Assembly (NCBI GenBank): GCA_040005095.1
Contig: JBDTZN010000019.1
Coordinates: 1 to 30,093 of the forward strand
Length of the DNA stretch: 30,093 bases
Source: UBA5186 sp040005095
GTDB lineage: Bacteria; Actinomycetota; Thermoleophilia; Gaiellales; Gaiellaceae
Reading direction: 5' to 3'
Both the position numbers and the translations under genes were made by a program. Every line of letters starts with the position of its first letter. The first letter of the stretch is position 1. This document shows positions 1 to 6,926 of the stretch, piece after piece. The notes beneath the pieces were generated by a model that searched no databases, had not been told where the DNA came from, and worked only from the letters and a program-made list of their open reading frames with translations.

Positions 1-1100
1 AGTTCTGCGACCGGGAGATCGTCCCGTTCGCACGCGACTGGGACCGGGCCGAGGAGTTACCGCGGGAACTGGTGGCGAAGCTCGCGGGCGCTGGGTTTCT
101 CGCCGCGTCGCTTCCGGAGGAGCTCGGGGGCGGCGGGCTCGACTCGGTCTCCTACACGTTGCTCTGCGAGGAGCTCGGCCGCGCCGACTCGTCGGTGCGC
201 GGGATCGTCTCGGTGTCGAACGGGCTCTTCGGGAAGACGGTTGCCAAGTGGGGCACGGACGAGCAGCGCGCCGCGTGGTTGCCGCAGCTGGCCTCAGGCG
301 AGGCACTCGGGTGCTACGCCCTGACGGAGCCCGGTTGCGGGTCGGATGCGGCAGCGCTGGCGACGCGAGCCGAGCGCGAAGGCGAGGGCTGGGCGCTCAG
401 CGGCTCCAAGGTCTTCATCACGCTCGGCTCGTGGGCGGCGGTCGCGATCGTGTTCGCTCGGACGGGCGGCGAGGGGCCGCGCGGAATCACGGCCTTCCTC
501 GTCCCCACCGACGGAGCGGGTTTCCAGGCGCATCCGCTGAAGGGCAAGCTCGGGCTCCGCGCGCAGGACACGGCGGAGCTTTCGCTGGACGGTGTGCACG
601 TCCCCGACTCGGCGCGGCTCGGCGACGAGGGTCAGGGGTTCAAGGTTGCGATGTCGGCGCTCGACAACGGACGGATCTCGCTGGCGGCCGGGTGTGTCGG
701 GATTGCGCAGGGCTGTCTCGAGGCTTCGGTCGACTACGCGAAGGAGCGGGTCGCGTTCAAGCGGCCGATCGCGGGGTTCCAGCTCGTCCAGGAGCTGCTC
801 GCGGAGATGCATGTCGACACCGAGGCGGCGCGGCTCCTGACCTGGCGGGCCGCGGCTCTCGCGGACGCTGGGAAGCCGTACACGACGGAGGCTTCACTGG
901 CGAAGTGGTTCGCGAGCGAAGCGGCGGTCCGGGCGGCGAACGCGGCGGTGCAAGTGCTCGGCGGCTACGGCTACGTGGACGAGTACCCGGTGGCGAAGTA
1001 CCTGCGAGACGCGCGCGTGACGACGCTGTACGAGGGCACGAGCCAGATCCAGAAGCTGATCGTCGGCCGAGCGCTGACCGGCGAGAGCGCCTTCGCGTAA
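1..1100 (+). CDS. Acyl-CoA dehydrogenase, 5' end outside window
   Basis: FAD-dependent alpha,beta-dehydrogenation of an acyl-CoA. The reading frame is open from base 3, and the residues before the GTG at 72 (FCDREIVPFARDWDRAEELP) are typical ACAD N-terminal helix, so the gene starts upstream of the window and the GTG is internal. Visible motifs are the FAD/substrate loop CYALTEPGCGSD (nt about 312-347), the YAKERVAFKRPI helix, GGYGYVDEYPVAKYLRD, and LYEGTSQIQ with the catalytic Glu codon at 1032-1034. The chain resembles short-chain/butyryl- or glutaryl-CoA dehydrogenases, but substrate cannot be set from sequence alone. The thiolase gene follows after 10 bp, so the two are probably co-transcribed as first and last steps of one beta-oxidation route. 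Family certain, substrate unknown. Confidence 0.95.
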   Translation, partial: FCDREIVPFARDWDRAEELPRELVAKLAGAGFLAASLPEELGGGGLDSVSYTLLCEELGRADSSVRGIVSVSNGLFGKTVAKWGTDEQRAAWLPQLASGEALGCYALTEPGCGSDAAALATRAEREGEGWALSGSKVFITLGSWAAVAIVFARTGGEGPRGITAFLVPTDGAGFQAHPLKGKLGLRAQDTAELSLDGVHVPDSARLGDEGQGFKVAMSALDNGRISLAAGCVGIAQGCLEASVDYAKERVAFKRPIAGFQLVQELLAEMHVDTEAARLLTWRAAALADAGKPYTTEASLAKWFASEAAVRAANAAVQVLGGYGYVDEYPVAKYLRDARVTTLYEGTSQIQKLIVGRALTGESAFA

Positions 1101-1110
1101 CGTAGAGCGC

Positions 1111-2259
1111 ATGGTCGAAGCAGTCATTGTCGCGGCGGCGCGGACGCCGATCGGGCGGGCGAAGAAGGGCTCGCTCGTCGACGCGCGCCCGGACGACCTC
1201 GCGGCGTTCGCGATCGACGCCGCGCTTGCGCAGGTGCCCGAGCTCGACCGCGGGGAGATCGGGGACGTGATGATCGGCTGCGGCTTTCCCGAGCAGAAGC
1301 AAGGGATGAATCTGGCGCGTCGCGCTGCGTTGCTCGCCGGGATGCCGCACGACGTGCCCGGGACGACCGTGAACCGCTTTTGTGCGTCGAGCCTGCAGAC
1401 GATCCGGATGGCGTTTCACGCGGTGCGCGCGGGCGAGGGCGACGCGTTCGTCGCCGGCGGGGTCGAGTCGATCTCCCAGGTCGACGGCTACCCCAAGGAC
1501 GCCGACGAGCTCCATCCGAAGCTGTTCGGAGACGACGCGCCGATCGCGAACGTGTACATCCCCATGGGCCTGACCGCCGAGAACGTGGCGGAGCGGTACG
1601 ACGTGTCACGCGAGGACATGGATCGGTTCGCGCAGCGTTCGCAGGAGCGCGCCGTTGCAGCGCAGGAGTCGGGCTTCTTCGACCACGAGGTGACGCCCTG
1701 GGACGGAGTCGCGCGCGACGACGGGCCTCGCCCGAGCTCGACGTTCGAGAAGTTGCAAGAGCTCGAGCCGGCGTTCAAGCCGGGCGGCAAGGTCACCGCG
1801 GGGAACTCGTGTCCCCTGAACGACGGTGCGGCCGCGGTCGTTGTGATGAGCGCGGAACGGGCGGACGAGCTGGGCTTGAAGCCGCGCGCGCGGATCCTCG
1901 CGTCGGCGGTCTCGGGCGTGGAGCCGGAGTTCATGGGCGTCGGCCCGATCGGCGCGATCAAGCAGGTGCTCGAGCGCGCCGGGATGAGGATCGAGGACGT
2001 CGACGTGATGGAGCTGAACGAGGCGTTCGCGGCGCAGGTGCTGCCGGTCTGCCGCGAGGTCGGGATCGATCCCTTCGGCGAGCAGGTGAACCCGCACGGC
2101 GGCGCGATCGCGCTCGGACATCCGTACGGAATGACCGGCGCGCGGATCATGTGCACGCTGCTGAACGACCTCCAAACGCTCGACAAGACGATCGGCCTGG
2201 AAACGATGTGCGTCGGCGGCGGCCAAGGCATGGCCATGCTCGTCGAGCGCCTGAACTAG
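1111..2259 (+). CDS. Thiolase (acetyl-CoA C-acyltransferase)
   Basis: Cleaves 3-ketoacyl-CoA with CoA, or condenses two acyl-CoAs. The 382-residue length is normal for thiolase I/II. The nucleophile is Cys91 in NRFCASSLQ, His337 lies in GGAIALGHPYG, and the second catalytic Cys367 lies in ETMCVGGGQG, so the full Cys-His-Cys set is present. The N-terminal AVIVAAARTPIGRAKKG is the usual first strand. The ATG at 1111 is 10 bp after the acyl-CoA dehydrogenase stop, without a strong Shine-Dalgarno sequence. A palindromic repeat followed by TTTT begins 42 bp after the stop and probably terminates this operon. FadA-like (degradative) and PhaA/AtoB-like (biosynthetic) roles cannot be separated here; the ACAD partner favours degradation. 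Confidence 0.95.
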   Translation: MVEAVIVAAARTPIGRAKKGSLVDARPDDLAAFAIDAALAQVPELDRGEIGDVMIGCGFPEQKQGMNLARRAALLAGMPHDVPGTTVNRFCASSLQTIRMAFHAVRAGEGDAFVAGGVESISQVDGYPKDADELHPKLFGDDAPIANVYIPMGLTAENVAERYDVSREDMDRFAQRSQERAVAAQESGFFDHEVTPWDGVARDDGPRPSSTFEKLQELEPAFKPGGKVTAGNSCPLNDGAAAVVVMSAERADELGLKPRARILASAVSGVEPEFMGVGPIGAIKQVLERAGMRIEDVDVMELNEAFAAQVLPVCREVGIDPFGEQVNPHGGAIALGHPYGMTGARIMCTLLNDLQTLDKTIGLETMCVGGGQGMAMLVERLN

Positions 2260-2301
2260 CCGTTCCCGGACGCTCCGGCTGAGGCCTGCGCAGCGCTCCC
2301 C

Positions 2302-2333
2302 GAGTTTGTGGCTCTGAGCCACTATCTCGTTTT
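2302..2333 (+). repeat. Palindromic repeat, variant A, with T-tract (probable terminator)
   Basis: Arm GAGTTTGTGGCTC, central T, then GAGCCAC-TAT-CTCG. The inner GTGGCTC/GAGCCAC and outer GAG/CTC segments pair, with a small internal loop where AAA is replaced by TAT. TTTT follows at 2330-2333. It lies 42 bp after the thiolase stop in the same direction, so a Rho-independent terminator is likely. The same variant recurs at 17133. Confidence 0.75.
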
Positions 2334-2396
2334 CGGGCACAGATTCGTTTCGAAGTTGGCACACAGGCCCTGCGCCCAGATCGCCAGGATGAAGCC

Positions 2397-2705
2397 GTGG
2401 TTCCGCTCGCTCCACGATACGACCCCAGGATCCTGGCTGCGATCAAGGCGCTCGACGATCGCCGCGAGCCTGTAGCGGAGATCAACCGCCGGGTAGGCAT
2501 CGCTGCGCTCAAGTTGGGCTTGATCAAGCCAAGTTATGTGCACGTGAGGCGGTTCGTCCTCGACGAGAGGGAGCGCCAGGACGCCGAGCGCCGACGTCGC
2601 GAAGCCGTGCGCGAGGTCGTCACGGACATCACCGGATCCGTCCTCGCCGGACGTGTCCCGACCGTCTACGAGGTGCTCGACCGACTCGAGGACGCCGGGC
2701 GCTGA
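2397..2705 (+). CDS. Small basic protein with possible helix-turn-helix, flanked by palindromic repeats
   Basis: I do not recognise the family. The 102-residue product is rich in Arg and Glu. Residues about 20-50 (REPVAEINRRVG followed by LGLIKPSYVHVRRFV) read like a helix-turn-helix: a short helix, a Gly turn, then a helix starting at a Pro-Ser-Tyr, as in small DNA-binding proteins. Residues 53-72 form a charged helix (DERERQDAERRRREAVREVV), followed by a hydrophobic C-terminal segment (VPTVYEVLDRLEDAGR) that could dimerise. The GTG start has AGGA about 7 nt upstream. The gene lies exactly between two copies of the palindrome (2302 and 2711); two other repeat pairs in the window enclose only a short spacer. 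A DNA-binding role is inferred from shape and context. Codon use matches neighbouring genes, which supports it as real. Confidence 0.7.
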   Translation: MVPLAPRYDPRILAAIKALDDRREPVAEINRRVGIAALKLGLIKPSYVHVRRFVLDERERQDAERRRREAVREVVTDITGSVLAGRVPTVYEVLDRLEDAGR

Positions 2706-2710
2706 AAGAT

Positions 2711-2737
2711 GAGTTTGTGGCTCTGAGCCACAAACTC
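2711..2737. repeat. Perfect 13-bp palindrome, variant B
   Basis: GAGTTTGTGGCTC, one central T, then its exact reverse complement GAGCCACAAACTC. It starts 5 bp after the stop at 2705 and ends 14 bp before the 3' end of the convergent phosphatase gene at 2752. No T-tract follows on the + strand; on the - strand it is followed by ATCTTTC. It could serve as a bidirectional terminator or a dyad-binding site. Confidence 0.85.
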
Positions 2738-2751
2738 AGGGGACCGCTGCG

Positions 2752-3162
2752 TCAGGCGCCGAGCCCACGGTGCTCGGCGAACCACAGCGGCCAGTCTTCT
2801 TGGACCTGCGTCTCGACTGCTCGCCCGTCGTAGTGCTCGCGCACCCAGGCGACTGCACTCGCCGGGGGAGCGCCGGCCAGGATCGCCATGCACGCGAGCA
2901 CGGTGCCCGTCCGGCCGAGGCCGCCGGCGCAGCCGACCTCCACGGTCTCACCGGCGCGGGCGCGCGCGAACGCATCTCCGATCGCACACGCCGCCGCCTC
3001 AGGATCGCGCGGTACCCCGAAGTCCTCCCACTCCAGCACGACCGCCGGCCAGTCCGGCGCCCAGCGCGCGTCGAGGTACAGCCCGAAGTCGCACGCCTCC
3101 TGTCCGCGCGCCGCCAACCCGGATGCCCGAACCGCCGTCCCGTCCGGGAGGACGACCCTCAA
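2752..3162 (-). CDS. Small dual-specificity/tyrosine protein phosphatase
   Basis: A 136-residue cysteine phosphatase. The P-loop CAGGLGRTG has nucleophile Cys78 and phosphate-binding Arg84 (CX5R), and WEDFGVP at 45-51 matches a WPD-type general-acid loop with Asp47. The start is read as TTG at 3162, overlapping the MaoC stop as TTGA. This gives a natural N-terminus (MRVVLPDG) and implies translational coupling; longer in-frame readings run through the MaoC gene and have no phosphatase-like sequence. It is the last gene of the SDR-thioesterase-MaoC cluster and converges on the palindrome at 2711-2737. Substrate is unknown: phosphotyrosine, phosphoinositide or a small phosphorylated metabolite are all possible. 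A signalling enzyme in a beta-oxidation operon is unexpected. Confidence 0.82.
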   Translation of the reverse strand: MRVVLPDGTAVRASGLAARGQEACDFGLYLDARWAPDWPAVVLEWEDFGVPRDPEAAACAIGDAFARARAGETVEVGCAGGLGRTGTVLACMAILAGAPPASAVAWVREHYDGRAVETQVQEDWPLWFAEHRGLGA

Positions 3163-3611
3163 GCGAAGACGAGGTAGAGCACCTCGCCGACGAGTGCGGG
3201 CTTCTCCGCGCCGCGAATCTCGATCTGTACGCCCACGCGGTAGAGGACACCCTCGCCGCGCCGCTCGCCGGAGAGCAGCTTCGCGTGCAGCCGCACATCC
3301 GATCCTGTCGGAACCGGCGCCGTGAACCGCACGCGCTCGATGCCGTAGTTGACCCCCATCCGCGCGCCCACGACCGACAACACTTCGCTCATCAGCATCG
3401 GGAGCATCGAGAGCGACAGGTAGCCATGGGCAATCGTCCCGCCGAACGGGCCGGCCGCCGCCGCTTCGGGATCGACGTGGATCCACTGGTGGTCGCCGGT
3501 CGCCTCCGCGAAGAGATCGATGCTCCGCTGCTCGACCGGATGCCACGCGCTCGGCCCGAGCTCACGCTCCCCCGTCCCCTCGAGCTCCTCGACGGTCAAC
3601 TGCGTCGTCAT
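3159..3611 (-). CDS. MaoC-like enoyl-CoA hydratase (hotdog fold)
   Basis: Hydrates trans-2-enoyl-CoA to a 3-hydroxyacyl-CoA. The 150-residue protein holds the hydratase-2 motif ATGDHQWIHVDPEAA, with catalytic Asp40 and His45, followed by GPFGGTIAHGYLSLSML, which lines the substrate tunnel in this family. The length fits single-domain MaoC/PhaJ proteins. ATG at 3611 overlaps the thioesterase stop (ATGA), and its own stop overlaps the phosphatase TTG. With the upstream SDR it reproduces the dehydrogenase plus hydratase-2 content of peroxisomal multifunctional enzyme 2, here as separate genes. The R-specific stereochemistry is a family expectation, not something seen in the sequence. Confidence 0.92.
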   Translation of the reverse strand: MTTQLTVEELEGTGERELGPSAWHPVEQRSIDLFAEATGDHQWIHVDPEAAAAGPFGGTIAHGYLSLSMLPMLMSEVLSVVGARMGVNYGIERVRFTAPVPTGSDVRLHAKLLSGERRGEGVLYRVGVQIEIRGAEKPALVGEVLYLVFA

Positions 3612-4009
3612 TCAGGCCTCCTCCCGATCACGGCTTGCGTCTGCGTGACCTGCGCCACCCGACGGTCTTCGTCGTCGGTCAGGTCCGTCTGGACGACGAT
3701 AAAGGTGCGTCCCACGTGGAGCGGATGCCCTAAGCCGGTGACCCGTCCGCTGCGAACCGGCCTGAAGAAGTTCGTCTTGGACTCGACTGTCGCGGTCGTC
3801 GTGTCGGGCGGGAGGTTGAGGAACGCGCACACGCCGCCGAGGTTGTCCGCAAAGCCCATCAGCGCGCCGCCGTGCAGGATGCCGCCGGCCGTGCAGAGGT
3901 CGGCGCGCCACGCGAGTGTGCCGCGGACTTCGTCTTTCTCGGCGACCAGTACTTCGATCCCCAGGAGTCCCGCAAAGGGGACCGCGGCGGTGAACCCGTC
4001 TTCAGCCAA
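3608..4009 (-). CDS. PaaI-type hotdog thioesterase
   Basis: Predicted hydrolase of acyl-CoA thioesters. The motif GGILHGGALMGFADNLGG contains the HGG turn and downstream Asp of the 4HBT/PaaI group, and ESKTNFFRPVRSGRVTG is the typical central strand pair. The start is read as TTG at 4009, overlapping the SDR gene's end (stop 4004-4002), giving 133 residues, normal for the family. The longer open frame to 4111 only mirrors the SDR gene. It may release CoA from dead-end or excess intermediates of the neighbouring beta-oxidation enzymes. A second PaaI-type gene is at 18993-19388. Confidence 0.87.
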   Translation of the reverse strand: MAEDGFTAAVPFAGLLGIEVLVAEKDEVRGTLAWRADLCTAGGILHGGALMGFADNLGGVCAFLNLPPDTTTATVESKTNFFRPVRSGRVTGLGHPLHVGRTFIVVQTDLTDDEDRRVAQVTQTQAVIGRRPE

Positions 4010-4937
4010 CCTGCAAAGACTGGCCGCCGGCCTTGCCCATCTGCGCGACCATCCCCTCGGGAGCCGCGCCGCCAGGAAAGCGCTCGCGGAGCTGGGCCAG
4101 AAACTCGTCAACGCCCCACTTGTCGTCCCGCGCGAACAGCTCGCCGGCGTCCCAGGGCCGCAGGATGTTGACCGCGCCGCCGTAGATGAAAAAGCACTGG
4201 CCGGTGATGTCCTGGGCCTCGTCCGCGCACAGGGCGACGACGATGGGCGCGATGTTCGCGGGATCCATCGCGTCGAATCCGTCCTCTGGCTTCGGGATCT
4301 CGCCGAAGCTCGCCTCGGTCATCCGCGTCCGTGCGTTCGGCGCGAGGCAGTTGACGGTGACGCCGTAGCGCGCGAGTTCCTGCGCCGCGATGATCGTGAA
4401 GCCGGCGATTCCGGCCTTCGCGGCGCCGTAGTTCGTCTGTCCCACGTTGCCGAACACGCCCGACGGGCTGGACGTGTTGATCACGCGGCCCCGCACCTCC
4501 TCGCCGGCCTTTGACCGCTCGCGCCAGTAGGCCGCGGCGTGTCGCGTCGGCGCGAAGTGGCCTTTGAGATGGACGGTCAGGACCGAGTCCCACTCCTCCT
4601 CGCTCATGTTCACGAGCATGCGGTCGCGCGTGATTCCGGCGTTGTTGACCAGGATGTCGAGGCGGCCATAGGTGTCGAGTGCCTGCCCGATCATCCGCTC
4701 GGCGCCGGCGAAATCCGCGACGTCGTCGCCATTCGCGACCGCCGCGCCGCTCACGGCCTCGATCTCGGCGACGACCTGCTGCGCGGGAGTCGCGTCGGCC
4801 CCCTCCCCGGCAAGCGTCGCGCCGAGGTCGTTGACGACCACCTTCGCGCCGGCCTCGGCCAGCGCCAGCGCGTGCTCGCGGCCGATCCCGCGACCCGCGC
4901 CGGTGACGATCGCAACCTTCCCGTCCAGTCTGGGCAC
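4002..4937 (-). CDS. SDR dehydrogenase, MFE-2 / 3-hydroxyacyl-CoA dehydrogenase type
   Basis: NAD(P)-dependent oxidoreductase of 311 residues. The cofactor loop TGAGRGIG is at 12-19, NNAG at 98-101, catalytic Ser156/157 in NTSSPSG, and Tyr170 and Lys174 in NYGAAKAG. The insert NDLGATLAGEGADATPAQQVV after strand 2 and the long SFGEIPKPEDGFDAMDPANIAP C-terminal part are characteristic of the SDR domain of peroxisomal multifunctional enzymes (HSD17B4-like). The start is GTG at 4937: it gives MPRLDGKVAIVTG, the usual N-terminus, and has TAAGGT (4950-4945) 7 nt upstream, consistent with a leaderless mRNA. It heads the SDR-thioesterase-MaoC-phosphatase operon. A 3-hydroxyacyl-CoA dehydrogenase role is inferred from the family and the MaoC partner. 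Confidence 0.9.
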   Translation of the reverse strand: MPRLDGKVAIVTGAGRGIGREHALALAEAGAKVVVNDLGATLAGEGADATPAQQVVAEIEAVSGAAVANGDDVADFAGAERMIGQALDTYGRLDILVNNAGITRDRMLVNMSEEEWDSVLTVHLKGHFAPTRHAAAYWRERSKAGEEVRGRVINTSSPSGVFGNVGQTNYGAAKAGIAGFTIIAAQELARYGVTVNCLAPNARTRMTEASFGEIPKPEDGFDAMDPANIAPIVVALCADEAQDITGQCFFIYGGAVNILRPWDAGELFARDDKWGVDEFLAQLRERFPGGAAPEGMVAQMGKAGGQSLQVG

Positions 4938-4963
4938 GGGAACTACCTTAGGGTCTCCTGGCC
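4938..4963. promoter_or_regulatory. Divergent, overlapping promoters for leaderless transcripts
   Basis: Only 26 bp separate two divergent starts. On the - strand TAAGGT (4950-4945) precedes GTG 4937 by 7 nt; on the + strand TAGGGT (4949-4954) precedes ATG 4964 by 9 nt. Both fit the TANNNT -10 pattern, share TA, and leave no room for a 5' leader. The two promoters would compete for polymerase. Inference from spacing only. Confidence 0.5.
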
Positions 4964-5851
4964 ATGGAGGTCTACCGAACCCCGGACGACCGATTCGACG
5001 ACCTCCCCGGCTATGCGTTCGAGCCCCACTACCTCGAGCACAACGGCCTGCGGATGCACTACGTCGACGAGGGCGCCGGCGCGCCCGTTCTCCTCCTGCA
5101 CGGCGAGCCGACCTGGTCCTACCTGTACCGGAAGACAATCCCGCCCCTGGTGAAATCCGGACGGGTCGTCGCGCCGGACTACCTGGGCTTCGGCCGCTCC
5201 GACAAGCCGGTCGAGCGCGACTGGTACACGTTCGACCGACATGTCGAGTCGATCGAGCGCCTCCTCGACGAGCTCGACCTGCGCGACGCGACCGTCGTCG
5301 TCCAGGACTGGGGCGGCCCGATCGGCTGCCGGCTCGCCGTCGAGCGGCCGGACCGGATCTCGCGGCTCGTGATCCTCAACACCGGGCTCTACTCCGGCCG
5401 TCCGCCTTCGGATGAGTGGCTGCGCTTCCGCGACTTCGTCCGCCGTGTCGGGACGGAGCTGCGGCCCGGACAGCTCGTCAAGATCACCTGCGTGACCGAC
5501 CTTTCCGACGAGGTGGCCGCCGCGTACGACGCGCCCCATCCCACCCCGGAGTCGCTGACCGGCCCGCTGATGTTCCCCGAGCTCGTTCCGACCGAGCCGG
5601 AGCATCCGTCGGCGGCCGCGATGCTGGCGGTGCGCGAGGCGCTCAGCACCTGGCAAGGGCGCGCGCTCGTCTTCTTCAGCGACTCCGACCCGATCTTCTC
5701 GCCACGGGTCGCCGAGCGGATCGCGGAGCTGCTGCCAAACGCCGAGCTACAACCGCCTGTCGAAGGGGCGGGCCACTTCCTCCAGGAGGACAAGGGTCAG
5801 GAAGTCGGCGAGCGAATCGCGGCCTGGCTCCAGACGTCAGAGTCCGTGTAG
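4964..5851 (+). CDS. Haloalkane dehalogenase (alpha/beta hydrolase, HLD-I-like)
   Basis: Predicted hydrolysis of a carbon-halogen bond through an Asp-ester intermediate. The 295-residue chain shows the oxyanion loop HGEPTW (46-51), nucleophile Asp115 in VVQDWGG with the adjacent halide-binding Trp116, acid Asp242 in FFSDSDPIF and His271 in GAGHFLQED. The block from HGEPTWSYLYRK to VVQDWGG closely resembles Xanthobacter DhlA as I remember it, and the acid after strand 7 also fits subfamily I. Trp152 in the cap is a candidate second halide-stabilising residue. Epoxide hydrolases and haloacetate dehalogenases share the fold but lack this HGEPTW/DWGG pair. The gene is monocistronic, divergent from the SDR operon, and its last 55 bp overlap the 3' end of the convergent SnoaL-like gene. 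Natural substrate unknown. Confidence 0.88.
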   Translation: MEVYRTPDDRFDDLPGYAFEPHYLEHNGLRMHYVDEGAGAPVLLLHGEPTWSYLYRKTIPPLVKSGRVVAPDYLGFGRSDKPVERDWYTFDRHVESIERLLDELDLRDATVVVQDWGGPIGCRLAVERPDRISRLVILNTGLYSGRPPSDEWLRFRDFVRRVGTELRPGQLVKITCVTDLSDEVAAAYDAPHPTPESLTGPLMFPELVPTEPEHPSAAAMLAVREALSTWQGRALVFFSDSDPIFSPRVAERIAELLPNAELQPPVEGAGHFLQEDKGQEVGERIAAWLQTSESV

Positions 5852-6270
5852 ACCTTCTCGCCCCTGAAGAGCCGGGCCTCGGGATCCCACGGAAAGAAGA
5901 TGACCACGCGCCACGCCAGGTGCTCGCCGCTCGGCGGGATGCCGACCCACGGCGCTTCGTGCGTCCCGGTCACCCGCGCTTCCTCGCACACCCCCTGCGG
6001 GCCGATGACGATGTCTGTCAGGGCGAAGTGGATGTCCGGGAATGCGGTGAGCAGCTCCGTGTAAAAGCGCGCCGCGCCCTCGTGGCCCTCCCAGCGGTGG
6101 CCGGTCTGTGCGAGCTCGTAGACGCAGTTCTCCGTGAGCGTCGAGATCAGCCCCGGGAGGTCGCGGTTGTCCTCCGCGATCGAGTGCTTCTTCCAGAGCT
6201 CCCGGATCGCGTCGTGCTCGGCCGGATCGGCGTCGCGGCGGATCAGGTCGACGACTTCGTCGTGCTCCAC
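5797..6270 (-). CDS. SnoaL-like / NTF2-fold protein
   Basis: A 157-residue cone-shaped NTF2-fold protein, of the SnoaL-like polyketide cyclase/ester cyclase type. Seen: the N-terminal helix ELWKKHSIAEDNRDLPGLISTLTENCVYEL, then GHRWEGHEGAARFYTELLTAFPDIHFALTDIVIG, then a beta meander ending RGEKVYTDSDVWSQ. The start is GTG at 6270, preceded by AGGAG at good spacing and overlapping the upstream phosphatase gene by 28 bp. Members bind small hydrophobic ligands as isomerases, hydrolases or dehydratases; catalytic residues are not diagnostic, so the reaction is not assigned. It is the last gene of the five-gene operon starting at 10019 and overlaps the dehalogenase 3' end tail-to-tail by 55 bp, so transcripts from both sides would be mutually antisense. 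Confidence 0.83.
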   Translation of the reverse strand: MEHDEVVDLIRRDADPAEHDAIRELWKKHSIAEDNRDLPGLISTLTENCVYELAQTGHRWEGHEGAARFYTELLTAFPDIHFALTDIVIGPQGVCEEARVTGTHEAPWVGIPPSGEHLAWRVVIFFPWDPEARLFRGEKVYTDSDVWSQAAIRSPTS

Positions 6271-6926
6271 GTGCTCCTGAACTGGCTCCAAAGCTCCTCC
6301 ATCGTCGTGGTGCGACCCCGTAGGTGCATCGGATCGTACGGCGTCACGCCCACGGCACGCACGATCCAGCCGCCGTCGTCGACGTCCAGAACGTTGATGC
6401 AACCCGGAGCCTGCTCGAGGTTTCCGAGGAACGTCCGTCCGCCGGTTAGCGCGTGCGACAGGATCGCGCGGTTGACGCCGCCGTGCAGGACTGCGAGGAG
6501 GACGTCCCACGTGGCGTCCGCGCGCAGACGCTCGATCGCGGGCAGCACGCGGTCGAAGAGCTCGTCGATCGTCTCACCGCCGAGGAAGCGCGCGCTGCCC
6601 GGGACGAGGCCGTCGAACGCCCCGAGGAACGCGGCCTCGAGCTCCGCGGGCGGGATGTCGAGGAGGCGACCGGACTTCAGCTCACGCAGGTCGGGCCACG
6701 CCTCGGGCTCCACGTCCCGCACGACAGCACGCGCCGTCTCGACGGTGCGCGGCAGACCGCTCGTCAGCACGCGGTCGAAGGTGACGCCCGCGAGCGCCTC
6801 GGCGGCCGCGTTCGCCTGCTCGAGGCCCGTCGCCGTCAGGGGCACTTCGTCGGGTGGCACAGGCAGCCGGTTCTCGAAGTACGAGACCTCGGCATGGCGC
6901 ATGAGGTAGATCCGGCGCCGGCTCAT
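6243..6926 (-). CDS. Histidine phosphatase superfamily protein
   Basis: Phosphoglycerate-mutase-like phosphatase of 227 residues. The phosphohistidine motif LMRHAEVS sits at 8-15 (Arg9/10-His11), and the second catalytic His is in LAVLHGGVNRAIL. PLTATGLEQANAAAEAL and VLTSGLPRTVETARAV complete the branch-1 signature. ATG at 6926 overlaps the kinase-fusion stop (ATGA), so it is translationally coupled to a kinase gene. Branch-1 members dephosphorylate sugar phosphates, nucleotides or other small molecules. Coupling to a putative acyl-CoA kinase suggests it could remove phosphate from the kinase product or a by-product; that is inference. Confidence 0.9.
   Translation of the reverse strand: MSRRRIYLMRHAEVSYFENRLPVPPDEVPLTATGLEQANAAAEALAGVTFDRVLTSGLPRTVETARAVVRDVEPEAWPDLRELKSGRLLDIPPAELEAAFLGAFDGLVPGSARFLGGETIDELFDRVLPAIERLRADATWDVLLAVLHGGVNRAILSHALTGGRTFLGNLEQAPGCINVLDVDDGGWIVRAVGVTPYDPMHLRGRTTTMEELWSQFRSTWSTTKSST

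Noticed and set aside
2302..2737. Insertion sequence bounded by inverted repeats
   Set aside because: No transposase, no target-site duplication seen, and each 'end' is itself a full palindrome that also occurs at gene ends as a terminator-like hairpin.
5416..6909. A 497-codon + strand frame across the dehalogenase end, SnoaL and phosphatase genes
   Set aside because: It covers three well-supported genes in other frames and its product is Arg/Ser/Pro-rich without motifs.
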